A model generated the notes under the pieces. It ran no database searches and was not told the origin of the DNA. It saw only the letters and a list, made by a program, of their open reading frames with translations. From positions 5,913,001 through 5,977,000 of the forward strand of contig NZ_CP124747.1 of NCBI RefSeq assembly GCF_041860085.1: 64,000 bases of DNA, in the 5' to 3' direction. This DNA comes from Schlesneria sp. DSM 10557. Its GTDB lineage: Bacteria; Planctomycetota; Planctomycetia; Planctomycetales; Planctomycetaceae. Shown here piece after piece: positions 53,616-62,449 of the stretch (positions are counted from its first letter, which is position 1; the number at the start of each line of letters is the position of its first letter). A program made the position numbers and the translations under genes.

Positions 53616-55169
53616 CTAGAGGCGTGCTCGCCCAGGCTTATTCGGTTCCATTTCACGGGCTTCCGATTCAGATCCCGGAGGCAATCTGTCGGGCGTCTGG
53701 TCATCGTCCCCCCAGCTGTTTCTGCGTCGAGGCGGATTCACCGGCTCTTCGGCTGGAGCTTCTTCTTCGTACATTTCTTCGTCTTCAACGACTTCGTCCT
53801 CCGCCTCGTCTTCGGATGTTTCCGAAAGGCGTTTCGGAGCCGTACCAGTCGACTTTGCCGTCTTGCTGCGTGGCCCACCGACAAGTGGATAGTTCTTCAG
53901 GCGATATGTGAAATTTTTAGGGACAATATTGTCAAAGACCGTGGTCTTCTTCTGATCGATGGGCGACAGGAACGCGGCGCCACTGGCATATTCAGGGCCA
54001 AGTTCGACGAGTTTGGCGCGAGCGAGTTTCGCGTACTGAGAATTGGGGAATTTATCGATCACCTGATGGCAATAAATCGCTGCGGCTTTCTTGTTTCCTT
54101 TACGCAACCAGAACTTGGCCTGTGACCAGTCAATGAGTGCCTTGGCATCTTCGATTCGTGCCAGTTCGCTCTGAATCCGGTCTTTCTCAGGCAGATTTGG
54201 ATACAGTCTGACCGTTGCCTCTTTGAGCTTCTGAGCTTCTTCCAGGGTGCGTGTTTCGTAGTCGGGGCCCTGATAGGACATCAGCTTGACGTGGGAGCCC
54301 AGAAGGAATGCGTTCTGCACGTGCGGACTGTTAGGGAACGTCTCGCGCAACATCTGAAAGTAGCGATCCGCTTCGATATAGTTCCCTTTTCTCGCGTGGT
54401 AACTGGCGACCAGCATCATGGCGTCGTCAGCCAGCGGCCCGGTCGGATCATTCATCCAGACGGCGGAAAGTGCGGCCACACCGTTTCCGGGTGTGTCGAA
54501 CAACGGTTCTTTCTTGTTCGTCAGATTAGGGACAAAGACGAATCGAGATTTCGCCGTGTGCGGCTTTTCCTCGGAGGGGAGTTTCTTGTTCGGGTCTTCG
54601 AAATTGACCTGTTCGATTTCATCGAGTTTTGCCACTTCCGGAAAGTCGAGCCAGAGGCGGCCGACTTTGAACATTCGCTCGCTCACCACATTCAGGTGGC
54701 GTGTCGAAGGATATTCTTTCAGCAGGACGGCGTAGATGTCGTGAGCACGGGAGTAGTTGTCGAGTTGCCAGGCCGCCTCGGCCTCCATAAACAGGGCATC
54801 TTCGCGAATTTCGCTCTTCTTGAATTTCTTGCCAACCTTCTTGAACGCCTTTTGGGCTTCAAGGAACTTCTCTTCTTTATAGAGTTCAGTGGCGGCCAGG
54901 TATTCTTCGGTACCCGCGATCGGCTTCAGCGACTTACCGGAAAGTGACAGCTCCTCTTCGTCGCTCTCTTCTTTCTGTCTGCGGAAGACATTGCGTAGAG
55001 CTCGTTCTGTCGGCCCCTGGACGCGGTCGATGTTCGGATACGTTTCTTTCAGCAGCGCCGATTTTTCCCATGGGGTAGCGCAGCCTGAAATCAGTACGAA
55101 CAACACGACTCCACAGACCCATGGTCTGCGTGTGCTTAAGATCCGGCGATAGATGGTTGTGTTGTCCAT
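53616..55169 (-). CDS. BamD-like TPR lipoprotein
   Basis: The 517-residue protein begins with a lipoprotein signal (lipobox LISGCA, Cys about 29). TPR repeats follow, with EEYLAATELYKEEKFLEAQKAFKKV, ALFMEAEAAWQLDNYSRAHDIYAVLLKEYPSTRH and YIEADRYFQMLRETFPNSPHVQNA in the BamD/YfiO style. The C-terminal 90 residues are acidic and Pro-rich (EDEAEDEVVEDEEMYEEEAP), a low-complexity tail absent from E. coli BamD, so the protein is about twice as long. BamD helps insert outer-membrane beta-barrels. It is the third gene of a minus-strand run: membrane protein, RecO, BamD-like, LptE-like. Confidence 0.82.
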   Translation of the reverse strand: MDNTTIYRRILSTRRPWVCGVVLFVLISGCATPWEKSALLKETYPNIDRVQGPTERALRNVFRRQKEESDEEELSLSGKSLKPIAGTEEYLAATELYKEEKFLEAQKAFKKVGKKFKKSEIREDALFMEAEAAWQLDNYSRAHDIYAVLLKEYPSTRHLNVVSERMFKVGRLWLDFPEVAKLDEIEQVNFEDPNKKLPSEEKPHTAKSRFVFVPNLTNKKEPLFDTPGNGVAALSAVWMNDPTGPLADDAMMLVASYHARKGNYIEADRYFQMLRETFPNSPHVQNAFLLGSHVKLMSYQGPDYETRTLEEAQKLKEATVRLYPNLPEKDRIQSELARIEDAKALIDWSQAKFWLRKGNKKAAAIYCHQVIDKFPNSQYAKLARAKLVELGPEYASGAAFLSPIDQKKTTVFDNIVPKNFTYRLKNYPLVGGPRSKTAKSTGTAPKRLSETSEDEAEDEVVEDEEMYEEEAPAEEPVNPPRRRNSWGDDDQTPDRLPPGSESEAREMEPNKPGRARL

Positions 55170-55220
55170 GGTCGTCCATGACCGAGACGCAGCCGGTCGG
55201 CTGGTTGAGTGCTCGCTGTA

Positions 55221-55967
55221 TTAGTGGTCGAGGTATTTCAACATTTTTGGCCGTTTGCCCATGACGTGGCAGATGGCTGACGTTGTAATCCGTTTCAGTT
55301 CTTTGAGCTGAGCCGGTGTCAGATTCAGTCGTTTCCAGTCGGTTTCACTCTCACTCGACAGCAGCCGCATTGCAGCGGCGGCACCTGCGTGAACAGCGAT
55401 TTGTGTGTATCCCTCTCTTTGACAATCCGGACAGATGAGTCCCCCTTCCGAGACCCAGTACCCAAACGTTCTGCCGGCTGTCAGTTCCGCGCCGCATGCG
55501 ACACAGTTTTCCAGATCTGGCAGTTGCCCAATTTCTCGCAGTAAAACAAGTTCAAAACGGATCACACCGAGCAACATGGTTTCTGAATTCTGAAACAGAT
55601 TCAGAGCATCTTGCGCGGCGGAATATAAAACAGGATGTGGATCGTAATCTTCAGTGAGTGCTAACAGGATTTCAGCCAGGTAATAGCCAGCGTAAAGGCA
55701 GGCTAAATCACGTTCTTGAGGGTGGAACCGCGTAACGAGTTTGGCTTCAGTGAGGAGATCTAAACCAGACGTGTTCTTGCGGAGGAAGACTATCTGACAT
55801 GTCGAGAGAAGGTCAAGAGCGGATTCAAACGGCCCTTTCAGCCTTCGCCCCCCTTTCGCCAACGCCGATATCTTGCCAAAGTCACGCGTAAAAATGACGA
55901 CGATCCGGCTGGATTCGCTGTAGTCTGTGACCCGTAACAGTAGTCCCTCTGACTTTTCGCTCGACAT
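55221..55967 (-). CDS. recO: DNA repair protein RecO
   Basis: With the ATG at 55967 the protein is 248 residues. It starts with the RecO OB-fold (EGLLLRVTDYSESSRIVVIFTRDFGKISALAKGGRR), continues with the helical domain, and has the zinc-binding CVACGAEL and CPDCQ motifs. RecO loads RecA on SSB-coated single-stranded DNA in the RecFOR pathway. The TTG at 56000 would add 11 residues not seen in the family, so it was not used. The gene lies 42 nt after the membrane protein gene and 51 nt before the BamD-like gene. Confidence 0.93.
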   Translation of the reverse strand: MSSEKSEGLLLRVTDYSESSRIVVIFTRDFGKISALAKGGRRLKGPFESALDLLSTCQIVFLRKNTSGLDLLTEAKLVTRFHPQERDLACLYAGYYLAEILLALTEDYDPHPVLYSAAQDALNLFQNSETMLLGVIRFELVLLREIGQLPDLENCVACGAELTAGRTFGYWVSEGGLICPDCQREGYTQIAVHAGAAAAMRLLSSESETDWKRLNLTPAQLKELKRITTSAICHVMGKRPKMLKYLDH

Positions 55968-56009
55968 CGGTCCGCGTTCTTCTCTCAAGTGGTCCGTCAA
56001 TTTGTGAGA

Positions 56010-57185
56010 TCAGTTTCGATGCGAGAACGATTCACCATTGAGATCGGCGCGAACATCGGTGGCGGGGATCCCTACGACCGGAAGTGGTTCACGAGCCGGT
56101 CTCGCTTCATCGTCGACTGCCACAGTATCGATGGGTACACCGTCCACCTGTTGCCGCAACAGTAGATAGCTGATCGTTGCTGCAGACCAGAAAAAACTGC
56201 TGCCGACGGCACCGACTGCCAGGCGAAGCAGGAACGAGAGTGGCGAGAAGAGCGCAGAGGTGGCTCGCTCATTGCCGCTACCCCAGGCGGCGCTCGACAG
56301 GGCACACCAGATTGTCGTGTCCGCGAACAGATGGGCGAGCGACATCAATACGGTGCCTGCTCCGAAACTGACTGCGATGAAACTTAAGACGTACCAGGGT
56401 TTTGAAGTCATTCCACTGTAGGCTCGACTCAACGCACCGAAGCTGTCGCAGTCATCCGTCGCCACAGCAGCGACCATCAGGGGCCAGCCTACAGTGGTCA
56501 CGAGCAGCAGAAATGCCATTGCGCCAGCCAGAATGAGAATGACGGGTGAACTCAGCAACAGCCAGGCCTGACCAACCCAAGGAAGCCGCCCAATCAGTCC
56601 GATGATTGCGATGAGAAGCCCGGCAATGAGCGTCGCGAACAGCGGCGTAAGGGGGGCCATGATCGCCGAATACCACCGTCGCACGCTGTATTGAAGAGCC
56701 GCCTGGATGGAAGATTCGCGGTGGCCGCCGAACAGGATCGCAGCGCGACGACAGATCACGGTACCCGCCAGTGACCACAAGCCGAGGGCGAAAGCGAACG
56801 AAAACAGAGCCTTTGTCCGATAGCCCCAACTCACATCAGATGAAAGTATGGTCCTGGCAGGATGAAAGACGCTCGTCCAGGGCCACAGGAATGACTGCAG
56901 CGTGAAAGCACGGGCAACGATCTGAGACCTGTTCGGCAGGGCGACATGGGATTCGATCAATTCACCCGTGCTGGTCTGCTGGACTGTGATGGGTGGGACA
57001 TTGACCGAATCAGCAGTTCTGACAACGTCTCCCGCCAGCCAGTGAGCGACGAAAAAAAGAAACGTCGCCGCCATCGAGATTGCGATTGAACCCGGCGACA
57101 GGGCGATGCGCGCTGCCTGCAGCAGTTGGAATGCGCGCATTTGCCGCAGGAAAGGGTATCGACCGACAGAAACGTCACGAGGCAT
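56010..57185 (-). CDS. Polytopic membrane protein of unknown function
   Basis: With the ATG at 57185 (behind AAGGGA) the protein is 391 residues. Hydrophobic segments are visible near 35-55, 130-150, 190-225, 235-265, 280-305 and 335-360, so about six transmembrane helices are expected, with a loop of about 70 residues after the first. The C-terminal tail is soluble. No family was recognised. As first gene of the run that ends with BamD-like and LptE-like genes, it may be part of envelope biogenesis, but this rests on position only. Confidence 0.78.
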   Translation of the reverse strand: MPRDVSVGRYPFLRQMRAFQLLQAARIALSPGSIAISMAATFLFFVAHWLAGDVVRTADSVNVPPITVQQTSTGELIESHVALPNRSQIVARAFTLQSFLWPWTSVFHPARTILSSDVSWGYRTKALFSFAFALGLWSLAGTVICRRAAILFGGHRESSIQAALQYSVRRWYSAIMAPLTPLFATLIAGLLIAIIGLIGRLPWVGQAWLLLSSPVILILAGAMAFLLLVTTVGWPLMVAAVATDDCDSFGALSRAYSGMTSKPWYVLSFIAVSFGAGTVLMSLAHLFADTTIWCALSSAAWGSGNERATSALFSPLSFLLRLAVGAVGSSFFWSAATISYLLLRQQVDGVPIDTVAVDDEARPAREPLPVVGIPATDVRADLNGESFSHRN

Positions 57186-57191
57186 TCTTAT

Positions 57192-57197
57192 TCCCTT
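57192..57197 (-). promoter_or_regulatory. Shine-Dalgarno site that decides the start of the membrane protein gene
   Basis: AAGGGA on the minus strand lies 6 nt before the ATG at 57185. The longer TTG-initiated alternative at 57245 has no comparable site. Confidence 0.65.
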
Positions 57198-57338
57198 AAT
57201 CACTCGGGGGATGATTTCTGGCCCGAGACTGCCTTCCTTTTGCAATCTTGATCACGACAGCCGCTGAACGTTTCTGACTCGAGTCGATTCCAGGTGAAGT
57301 ATGGTCTTCTTCTGCTCGTCTGGCTCCCGAGAGAAACG

Positions 57339-58307
57339 TTAAGCGGCTTTCTTCAGCATCTGGGTGAAATAGTCAAGTACCCCCTGGGCATCGACTTCCG
57401 TCAGGGCGTCCACGTTGTTGTGCCAGGCGGGTCGGTGCCGGCGATCAAAAATTGTCATTCCCCGGGTCAGTTGCCCTTCGGTTTCGACATCGACGGACAA
57501 TGTGGCTCGCTTGAAAAGCCGGGGTTGCGAGATTGCGGACAGTGCCGTGATCTCGGGTAACCAGACACCTTCTACTCCAAGATATTGACGGTGAGCCCGC
57601 ATCGAGAAGGGAAGGAGATGACGCAGGAAGGCACCGTAACGATTCGATTCCGACAGATTGAGTCGGTCGAGTTGATCGAAGGTCAGCATCGCCCGGTGAC
57701 TGACGTCGCGGGGGACGATCAGCTTCATTGTTGGCGATTTCAGGACCACCTTGGCCGCCTCGGGATGATGGAACACATTAAATTCGGCGACCGCGGTGAC
57801 GTCTCCTTCGCTGGTGACGGTCCCGCCCAGGCAGACCAGACTTCGAAGACTGCCGAGAAAACTGGCGTCGCGGTCAGCCGCGAGTGCCACGTTGCTGAGC
57901 GGTCCCAGTGTCAGGAGAGTGATCTCATCGGGAAATTCCCGAGCGAGTTCCGTCATGAGCTTCGCAGCGTCTCGGGGATGATGGAGATCAGCCACAGCAA
58001 CGGGAAGTTCGCCTAAGCCATCTGGTCCGTGGAGCAGCCGTTGCTGATTCAGCCATTCGGGACTGGGGGCGACGGATTCGGCTTCGAGCATCCGCTGTGC
58101 TGCTTCGGCCTGGCCAATCCGGGGCCACTTGGGCGGATCGAGAGCTTCCACAATCGCTTGCAGATTTCTGCCTGCCTGAACTGCAGAAACGGTCCCTCCG
58201 ACCGCCGTCAGTGCGATGACGTCGAGATCGGGATCCGCCAATGCCAGCGCAATGGCCAGCGCATCTCCGATTCCTGGATCCGCATCAATGATGATTTTCT
58301 GTGGCAT
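57339..58307 (-). CDS. Inosine-uridine nucleoside hydrolase-like protein with altered active site
   Basis: The 322-residue protein has the nucleoside hydrolase fold: IIIDADPGIGDALAIALAL at the N-terminus, TLGPLSNVALA (130-142), EFNVFHHPEAAKVV (174-187) and DVETEGQLTRGMT near the end. The family hydrolyses the N-glycosidic bond of ribonucleosides with a bound Ca ion. The canonical DxDPGxDDA reads DADPGIGDA here, so the second-last Asp (position 14) is Gly. The C-terminal His-Asp pair of the family appears as WLPEI (248-252), leaving Glu251. The Glu/Asn of EFN are retained. So either the chemistry is changed or the protein binds nucleosides without hydrolysis. Confidence 0.9.
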   Translation of the reverse strand: MPQKIIIDADPGIGDALAIALALADPDLDVIALTAVGGTVSAVQAGRNLQAIVEALDPPKWPRIGQAEAAQRMLEAESVAPSPEWLNQQRLLHGPDGLGELPVAVADLHHPRDAAKLMTELAREFPDEITLLTLGPLSNVALAADRDASFLGSLRSLVCLGGTVTSEGDVTAVAEFNVFHHPEAAKVVLKSPTMKLIVPRDVSHRAMLTFDQLDRLNLSESNRYGAFLRHLLPFSMRAHRQYLGVEGVWLPEITALSAISQPRLFKRATLSVDVETEGQLTRGMTIFDRRHRPAWHNNVDALTEVDAQGVLDYFTQMLKKAA

Positions 58308-58539
58308 GGATCATGTCTCTTGCTATGAGGCTGGTTTGCCATTCAACTCTCGCCGTCAGACTTGCACGTCCCGAGAAAAAGGGGACTCAAGGTCCCGCGT
58401 GCAGTCGTCTGAGCACCATCGCCGCACCGACCAATTGTTGGCCCTGTGTCGCTGCCGGGGCAACGGCTCCGTTGTGCACAGATCGTAGGCCGTCGCGCTG
58501 AACCGTTCAATCCCTTGTTGTGGCTTGCGTTGAATCAAG

Positions 58540-60084
58540 TCATTTCATCGCCAGTGTTTGAATTCGAACCAGGAGTAACAGGTGACACACGACACACAGA
58601 GTCGTCATCACCAGGGCAGCCGAAGCGAAAAATGCGTCGGAAGGGCCGCGAAACAGGCTTATTCCCATGATAATTCCAAAGTAAACTCCAATCGTCAGCC
58701 CGAAGGCGACCGCGACGGCGCCCCACCTGACAATCAGTGCTGCGAGTGGAGCGAAGTGCGGTGGCAAAAGGAACAACAGAACGACGCACCAGCCGCCATG
58801 TTCGTTCTGCAGTAAGCTGTAGAAATCGCTTCTTCCCGATACGGTGGTCATCGTGACGGCCAGGAGTACAAGCGGGCCGGGAAACCATCCAAGGAGGGAT
58901 CCCAAAAATTTGGAATAGACAATCCTGACAGGTGACTGAGGCAACATCAGCAGTGCGGCTAACGTCTGGCTACGAATTTCATCGTGCATGGCTTGCGCCA
59001 GGGCCATCGCAGCGTCGATCGCAATCGCCAGCGACAGGAGCATTTGGCAAAGACCAACTGCACCATTCGGGCCGAACGAAGCGTCAAGAAAATGGTCGAA
59101 TCCAAAAACAATCAAGCATAGACTCAAGTAGAACCCGAATCGGACGAAGATCGTGCCGATTCCTCCTGACACGAAATGAAAATCTTTCCAGACAAAGGGA
59201 TTTGGCCACGGCCGTCCGGCATTAAAATGCAAGAAGGCTCGCTGGCGTGCCACGAGTCCCCGGGATGATGCTTCGGTTGATGTGGTTAAGGAGGCGGTCC
59301 CGAACAGCAACCAGGCCAGACCAGACAGGACGAATCCCAGCAAGACGTTCGAGATGACCTGGAAGCTCCAGATCGACTGGCCGAAACCTGTGGTGAGGAT
59401 CTCCCCCATTTTTAAATAGATACACAGGTTTTCCATACTTTCCAGAAACGCCCTCCACATCGAAATCGAGGGGGTAGCGGTCACCCCCTGAATCGTACTC
59501 TTCGCCAGCTTAATGAGAATCAGCTTCGCGATGAGCGGGACCAGGAAGTAAATCGAAAGGCCGACAATCATCATCGAGCTGGCGGTTCGATTTCGAGATG
59601 CCAGAGTGGAACAGAGAAGCCCCATCCCCGCGAGAAAAACCATATAAGCGACCAGAGCCAGCGTGATGGCCTGGACTTGCAGTGTTGTCACTCCCCCCAT
59701 TGTGACGGCGAGCAACATAAAGGGGTACTGTGCTGCTACAAGCAGGATTGCCTGCCAGAATCTTCCGATGGACTTGCCCGCCAGGATCCCAAGCGGACTG
59801 ACACCCGCCATCAGCATCAGTCCCAGGGTATCCTCTTCTTTTTCTTCAGTAATGGACGTTGAGAAATAACTGAGTCCCAGCAACGTGATGAAGGCCAGAT
59901 CAAGAAACGCGATCCCCTGAAAGAAACGCAGACCGGGAGCCCCAAACCTGTTCTGCGTTGACAACGCAAAACAGAGAGAAACATAGATTGATCCCACCAA
60001 CCCCAAACGACACAGGTGCGTCGGCCAGTTGCGGGCATCAATCCGCAGTGACCGTTCAAGGAGTGCGAAAGCGCCGTGGAACAT
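58540..60084 (-). CDS. ABC-2 type transporter permease
   Basis: With the ATG at 60084 (behind GGGAG) the protein is 514 residues. Hydrophobic segments are spread over the length (about 25-45, 55-75, 110-140, 150-185, 200-220, 270-290, 330-350, 370-395, 415-440, 455-500), with the SYFSTSITEEKEEDTLGLMLMAGVSP coupling-helix pattern typical of ABC-2 permeases. It should form the membrane part of an ABC exporter. No ATP-binding protein is adjacent in either direction, so it is either partnered in trans or a fragment of a larger system. It is divergent from the secreted propeller gene. Confidence 0.88.
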   Translation of the reverse strand: MFHGAFALLERSLRIDARNWPTHLCRLGLVGSIYVSLCFALSTQNRFGAPGLRFFQGIAFLDLAFITLLGLSYFSTSITEEKEEDTLGLMLMAGVSPLGILAGKSIGRFWQAILLVAAQYPFMLLAVTMGGVTTLQVQAITLALVAYMVFLAGMGLLCSTLASRNRTASSMMIVGLSIYFLVPLIAKLILIKLAKSTIQGVTATPSISMWRAFLESMENLCIYLKMGEILTTGFGQSIWSFQVISNVLLGFVLSGLAWLLFGTASLTTSTEASSRGLVARQRAFLHFNAGRPWPNPFVWKDFHFVSGGIGTIFVRFGFYLSLCLIVFGFDHFLDASFGPNGAVGLCQMLLSLAIAIDAAMALAQAMHDEIRSQTLAALLMLPQSPVRIVYSKFLGSLLGWFPGPLVLLAVTMTTVSGRSDFYSLLQNEHGGWCVVLLFLLPPHFAPLAALIVRWGAVAVAFGLTIGVYFGIIMGISLFRGPSDAFFASAALVMTTLCVVCHLLLLVRIQTLAMK

Positions 60085-60445
60085 GCAAGACTCCCATCGA
60101 CGGAAAGGGTACTTCTCGGCAGTCTTCAATCCGACCTCAGTTGTACCGGGCGACGGAGGCCGAGCCGTCCAGTTCAGTGCCAACTTCACCTGCAACTGAC
60201 ATGGGTCGATAAGTTCTGCTGGCCGCACCTCATCGTGTCCAGAAGGACGGAATACTTCAACAGTTGTTTTGCGTTTTTAAGACATTCAGTCTGGTTGTTG
60301 ACTTCAGGGGCAACGACGGTTACGCCAGGATTGGGCTTCAAATAATCGGTTAAGACCGGGGGATACGGGCGAGAGCAGCCTTCTGCCCACCATCCGGTTA
60401 CAATCGGTCGATCGGATTGTGCTCATCACCGCAGGGAGACCTCAA
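60085..60445. other. Divergent intergenic region
   Basis: This 361-bp stretch carries the promoters of the ABC permease (minus) and the secreted propeller (plus). A GGGAG at 60091-60095 (minus strand) serves the permease and AGGGAG serves the propeller. There is no gene. Confidence 0.45.
60091..60095 (-). promoter_or_regulatory. Shine-Dalgarno site that decides the start of the ABC permease
   Basis: GGGAG on the minus strand lies 6 nt before the ATG at 60084. It argues against the longer start at 60228, whose extra 48 residues are polar and lack family features. Confidence 0.65.
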
Positions 60446-61354
60446 ATGCAGTTGTACCGGTTGAGTCTGGCAGTCATCTTTTCAGCGATTCTGGCGGGTC
60501 ATTGTCTGGGCGACGACAATTCGTCGGTTCATTCCGGCCGACCGCGTAAAGTACTGGTAGGAGATTACTCTGCCAAAGCGTTGGCAATCGTAAACGAAAA
60601 AGGGGACATCGAGTGGCAGACTCCGATTCGCAATATTCATGATGCTGCGAAGTTGGCGAATGGAAACATCCTGTTCCAAACCGACTGGACCGAGATCGTG
60701 GAAATGACCCCGGACTATAAAATCGTCTGGAAGTACGATGCCGCGAAGCAGAATGGGAACGAAGGGAAGCGAGTCGAAGTTCACGCGTTTCAGCGGCTTG
60801 CCGATGGTAGCACGATGATCGTCGAAAGTGGCCCGGCCCGGATCATCGAGGTCGACGCAATGGGCAAACTTCTCAAAGAAGTTCCTCTGCAAGTCGAACA
60901 TCGAAATCCCCACACCGATACGCGACTGGTTCGCAAGCTCGATAACGGCAATTACCTCGTCGCACACGAAGGGGACAATCAGGTTGTCAGGGAATACGAC
61001 GAGAAGGGGAAGGTCGTCTGGGAGTACAAAACAGGGACGAAGGTCTATTCCGCACTCCGGCTCGAAAATGGCAACACATTGATCGGAATGGGAGATGGTC
61101 ACCGCGTCATCGAAGTTGACAAACAGGGCAAAACCGTCTGGTCGGTCGAAGAGAAAGAGCTTCCCGGAATCACTCTGGCGTGGGTGACGATGGTAGAGAG
61201 ACTCGCCAATGGCAACACGCTGATCGTCAACTGCCATGCCGGCGAAGCAAACCCGCAGCTTGTCGAAGTCGATCCTCAGAAGAAGGTCGTCTGGACATTC
61301 AAGGATTTCCGACGCTTTGGCAACAGCCTGCCGGTCGCGAGAATCATCGAGTGA
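60446..61354 (+). CDS. Secreted beta-propeller protein (arylsulfotransferase/PQQ-like repeats)
   Basis: With the ATG at 60446 (behind AGGGAG) the protein is 302 residues with a signal peptide (about 1-23). Repeats of the type LANGNILFQTDWTEIVEMTPDYKIVWKYD, LDNGNYLVAHEGDNQVVREYDEKGKVVWEY and LENGNTLIGMGDGHRVIEVDKQGKTVWSV form about six propeller blades. The pattern is shared by ASST-type and PQQ-like propellers, but the catalytic His region of arylsulfotransferases is not evident. A ligand-binding or structural role outside the cytoplasm is likely. It is convergent with the CaMKII-association-domain gene. Confidence 0.85.
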   Translation: MQLYRLSLAVIFSAILAGHCLGDDNSSVHSGRPRKVLVGDYSAKALAIVNEKGDIEWQTPIRNIHDAAKLANGNILFQTDWTEIVEMTPDYKIVWKYDAAKQNGNEGKRVEVHAFQRLADGSTMIVESGPARIIEVDAMGKLLKEVPLQVEHRNPHTDTRLVRKLDNGNYLVAHEGDNQVVREYDEKGKVVWEYKTGTKVYSALRLENGNTLIGMGDGHRVIEVDKQGKTVWSVEEKELPGITLAWVTMVERLANGNTLIVNCHAGEANPQLVEVDPQKKVVWTFKDFRRFGNSLPVARIIE

Positions 61355-61548
61355 TCAGAATCTGAGAGAAGCTTATGAACGGAGCGAGTTTTTCTGACGT
61401 TGAGAACGATTGCAGGGTAAGCCGCCCAGGCAATTACTCGCCCGAATCCCAGAGAGGAAAGACTCCGGCACCCTATTTTCAACCTCGCGACAGGTTTCGC
61501 GCGTTCACGTCGGCAGTCTCTTGAGGGCAAGCGGCAACTCTCAAACGA

Positions 61549-61585
61549 AAAACCCCCGGAGTTCTGAAAGACCTCCGGGGGTTTT
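61549..61585. terminator. Bidirectional intrinsic terminator
   Basis: A perfect 13-bp stem (AAAACCCCCGGAG at 61549-61561 with its complement at 61573-61585) encloses an 11-nt loop, with A and T tracts built into its ends. It lies between the propeller stop (plus) and the stop at 61681 (minus). Confidence 0.85.
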
Positions 61586-61680
61586 GGTAGACACACGTCG
61601 TTGATGTACGTAACCGTTGTCTGCTCACCTGCACATTTGCATTGATTCGTCGTGCGTACGGCGTATGAAACAAGTCTTGA

Positions 61681-62067
61681 TCAGCAGGGTGTCCGATGGA
61701 AATGGACATGCTTCCAGCCACTGGACGTCTTCTGCCAGATTCGGGTTTCCATCGCGGCCACTGAGAGTGGGCCGCCGTTGCCGTCGAGCTTCTGGACGAG
61801 TCGAATATAGGTGACCACAGCAGAATCCCCCATCACGCGGACGTGAGGCGAGGCGATTGAGGACTGCTTGGCTGGCTTGGTGGCGCTGGCGGGCAGGTCG
61901 AAGTAAAACTTGTGAAAAGGCATTCCGGTGACCAGATGCCCCAGTGCTTCAGGTTCGAAGCAGGTGATTGATTCGTCGCAGAGCGAGACGTAGGTCGCCC
62001 AGTCCCCTTTATCGATCGAGTGCAGCAGTTTTTGGCTGAGTTCCAGAAGCTCTACTTCAGCAGACAT
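61681..62067 (-). CDS. Stand-alone CaMKII association-domain (NTF2/SnoaL-like) protein
   Basis: The 128-residue protein is a single NTF2-like domain whose core matches the association (hub) domain of eukaryotic Ca2+/calmodulin-dependent kinase II: TCFEPEALGHLVTGMPFHKF (35-54), then SPHVRVMGDSAVVTYIRL and the end RIWQKTSSGWKHVHFH. In the kinase this domain oligomerises the holoenzyme and has a deep pocket. Here there is no kinase domain and no kinase gene nearby, so the protein probably forms a ring or dimer and may bind a small ligand. The function is unknown. It shares a terminator with the propeller gene. Confidence 0.88.
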   Translation of the reverse strand: MSAEVELLELSQKLLHSIDKGDWATYVSLCDESITCFEPEALGHLVTGMPFHKFYFDLPASATKPAKQSSIASPHVRVMGDSAVVTYIRLVQKLDGNGGPLSVAAMETRIWQKTSSGWKHVHFHRTPC

Positions 62068-62449
62068 CCGTCATATTCCTTGTGTACAAAATTGGGATCA
62101 TTCGATCGGCCGCCCGATGAGGCTGCCGTGGGTGTCGCAGAGGGTGTGCTGAAATTTCTCCACACCAGGTCTCCACATTCCCCGTATGACTCGCTCGATC
62201 ATGCGAGTTAAGATCACACAGCATAATGAACCTTTTGCTGTCAGGGAACGAGCGGCCGGACGCATTTTTCCCTCAAAATGGGGTCAGGTTTCGGCTCCCA
62301 CAAATTTCCGTCGCCAATACTGTTTCAATTTTTGTCAATTAGTGTCATCTTATCACCATTCAGACGGAATGCCTTGAAGCGGCTGAGGCGTGAGGCTGCT
62401 GCCGGGACCTGTCACTGCGGTGTCGTGCTGTTGCGCAGAAGGGAAGGAC
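62068..62449. other. Divergent intergenic region
   Basis: This 382-bp stretch contains the promoters of the CaMKII-domain gene (minus) and of the membrane protein at the right edge (plus). It is AT-richer around 62265-62360. There is no gene. Confidence 0.45.
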
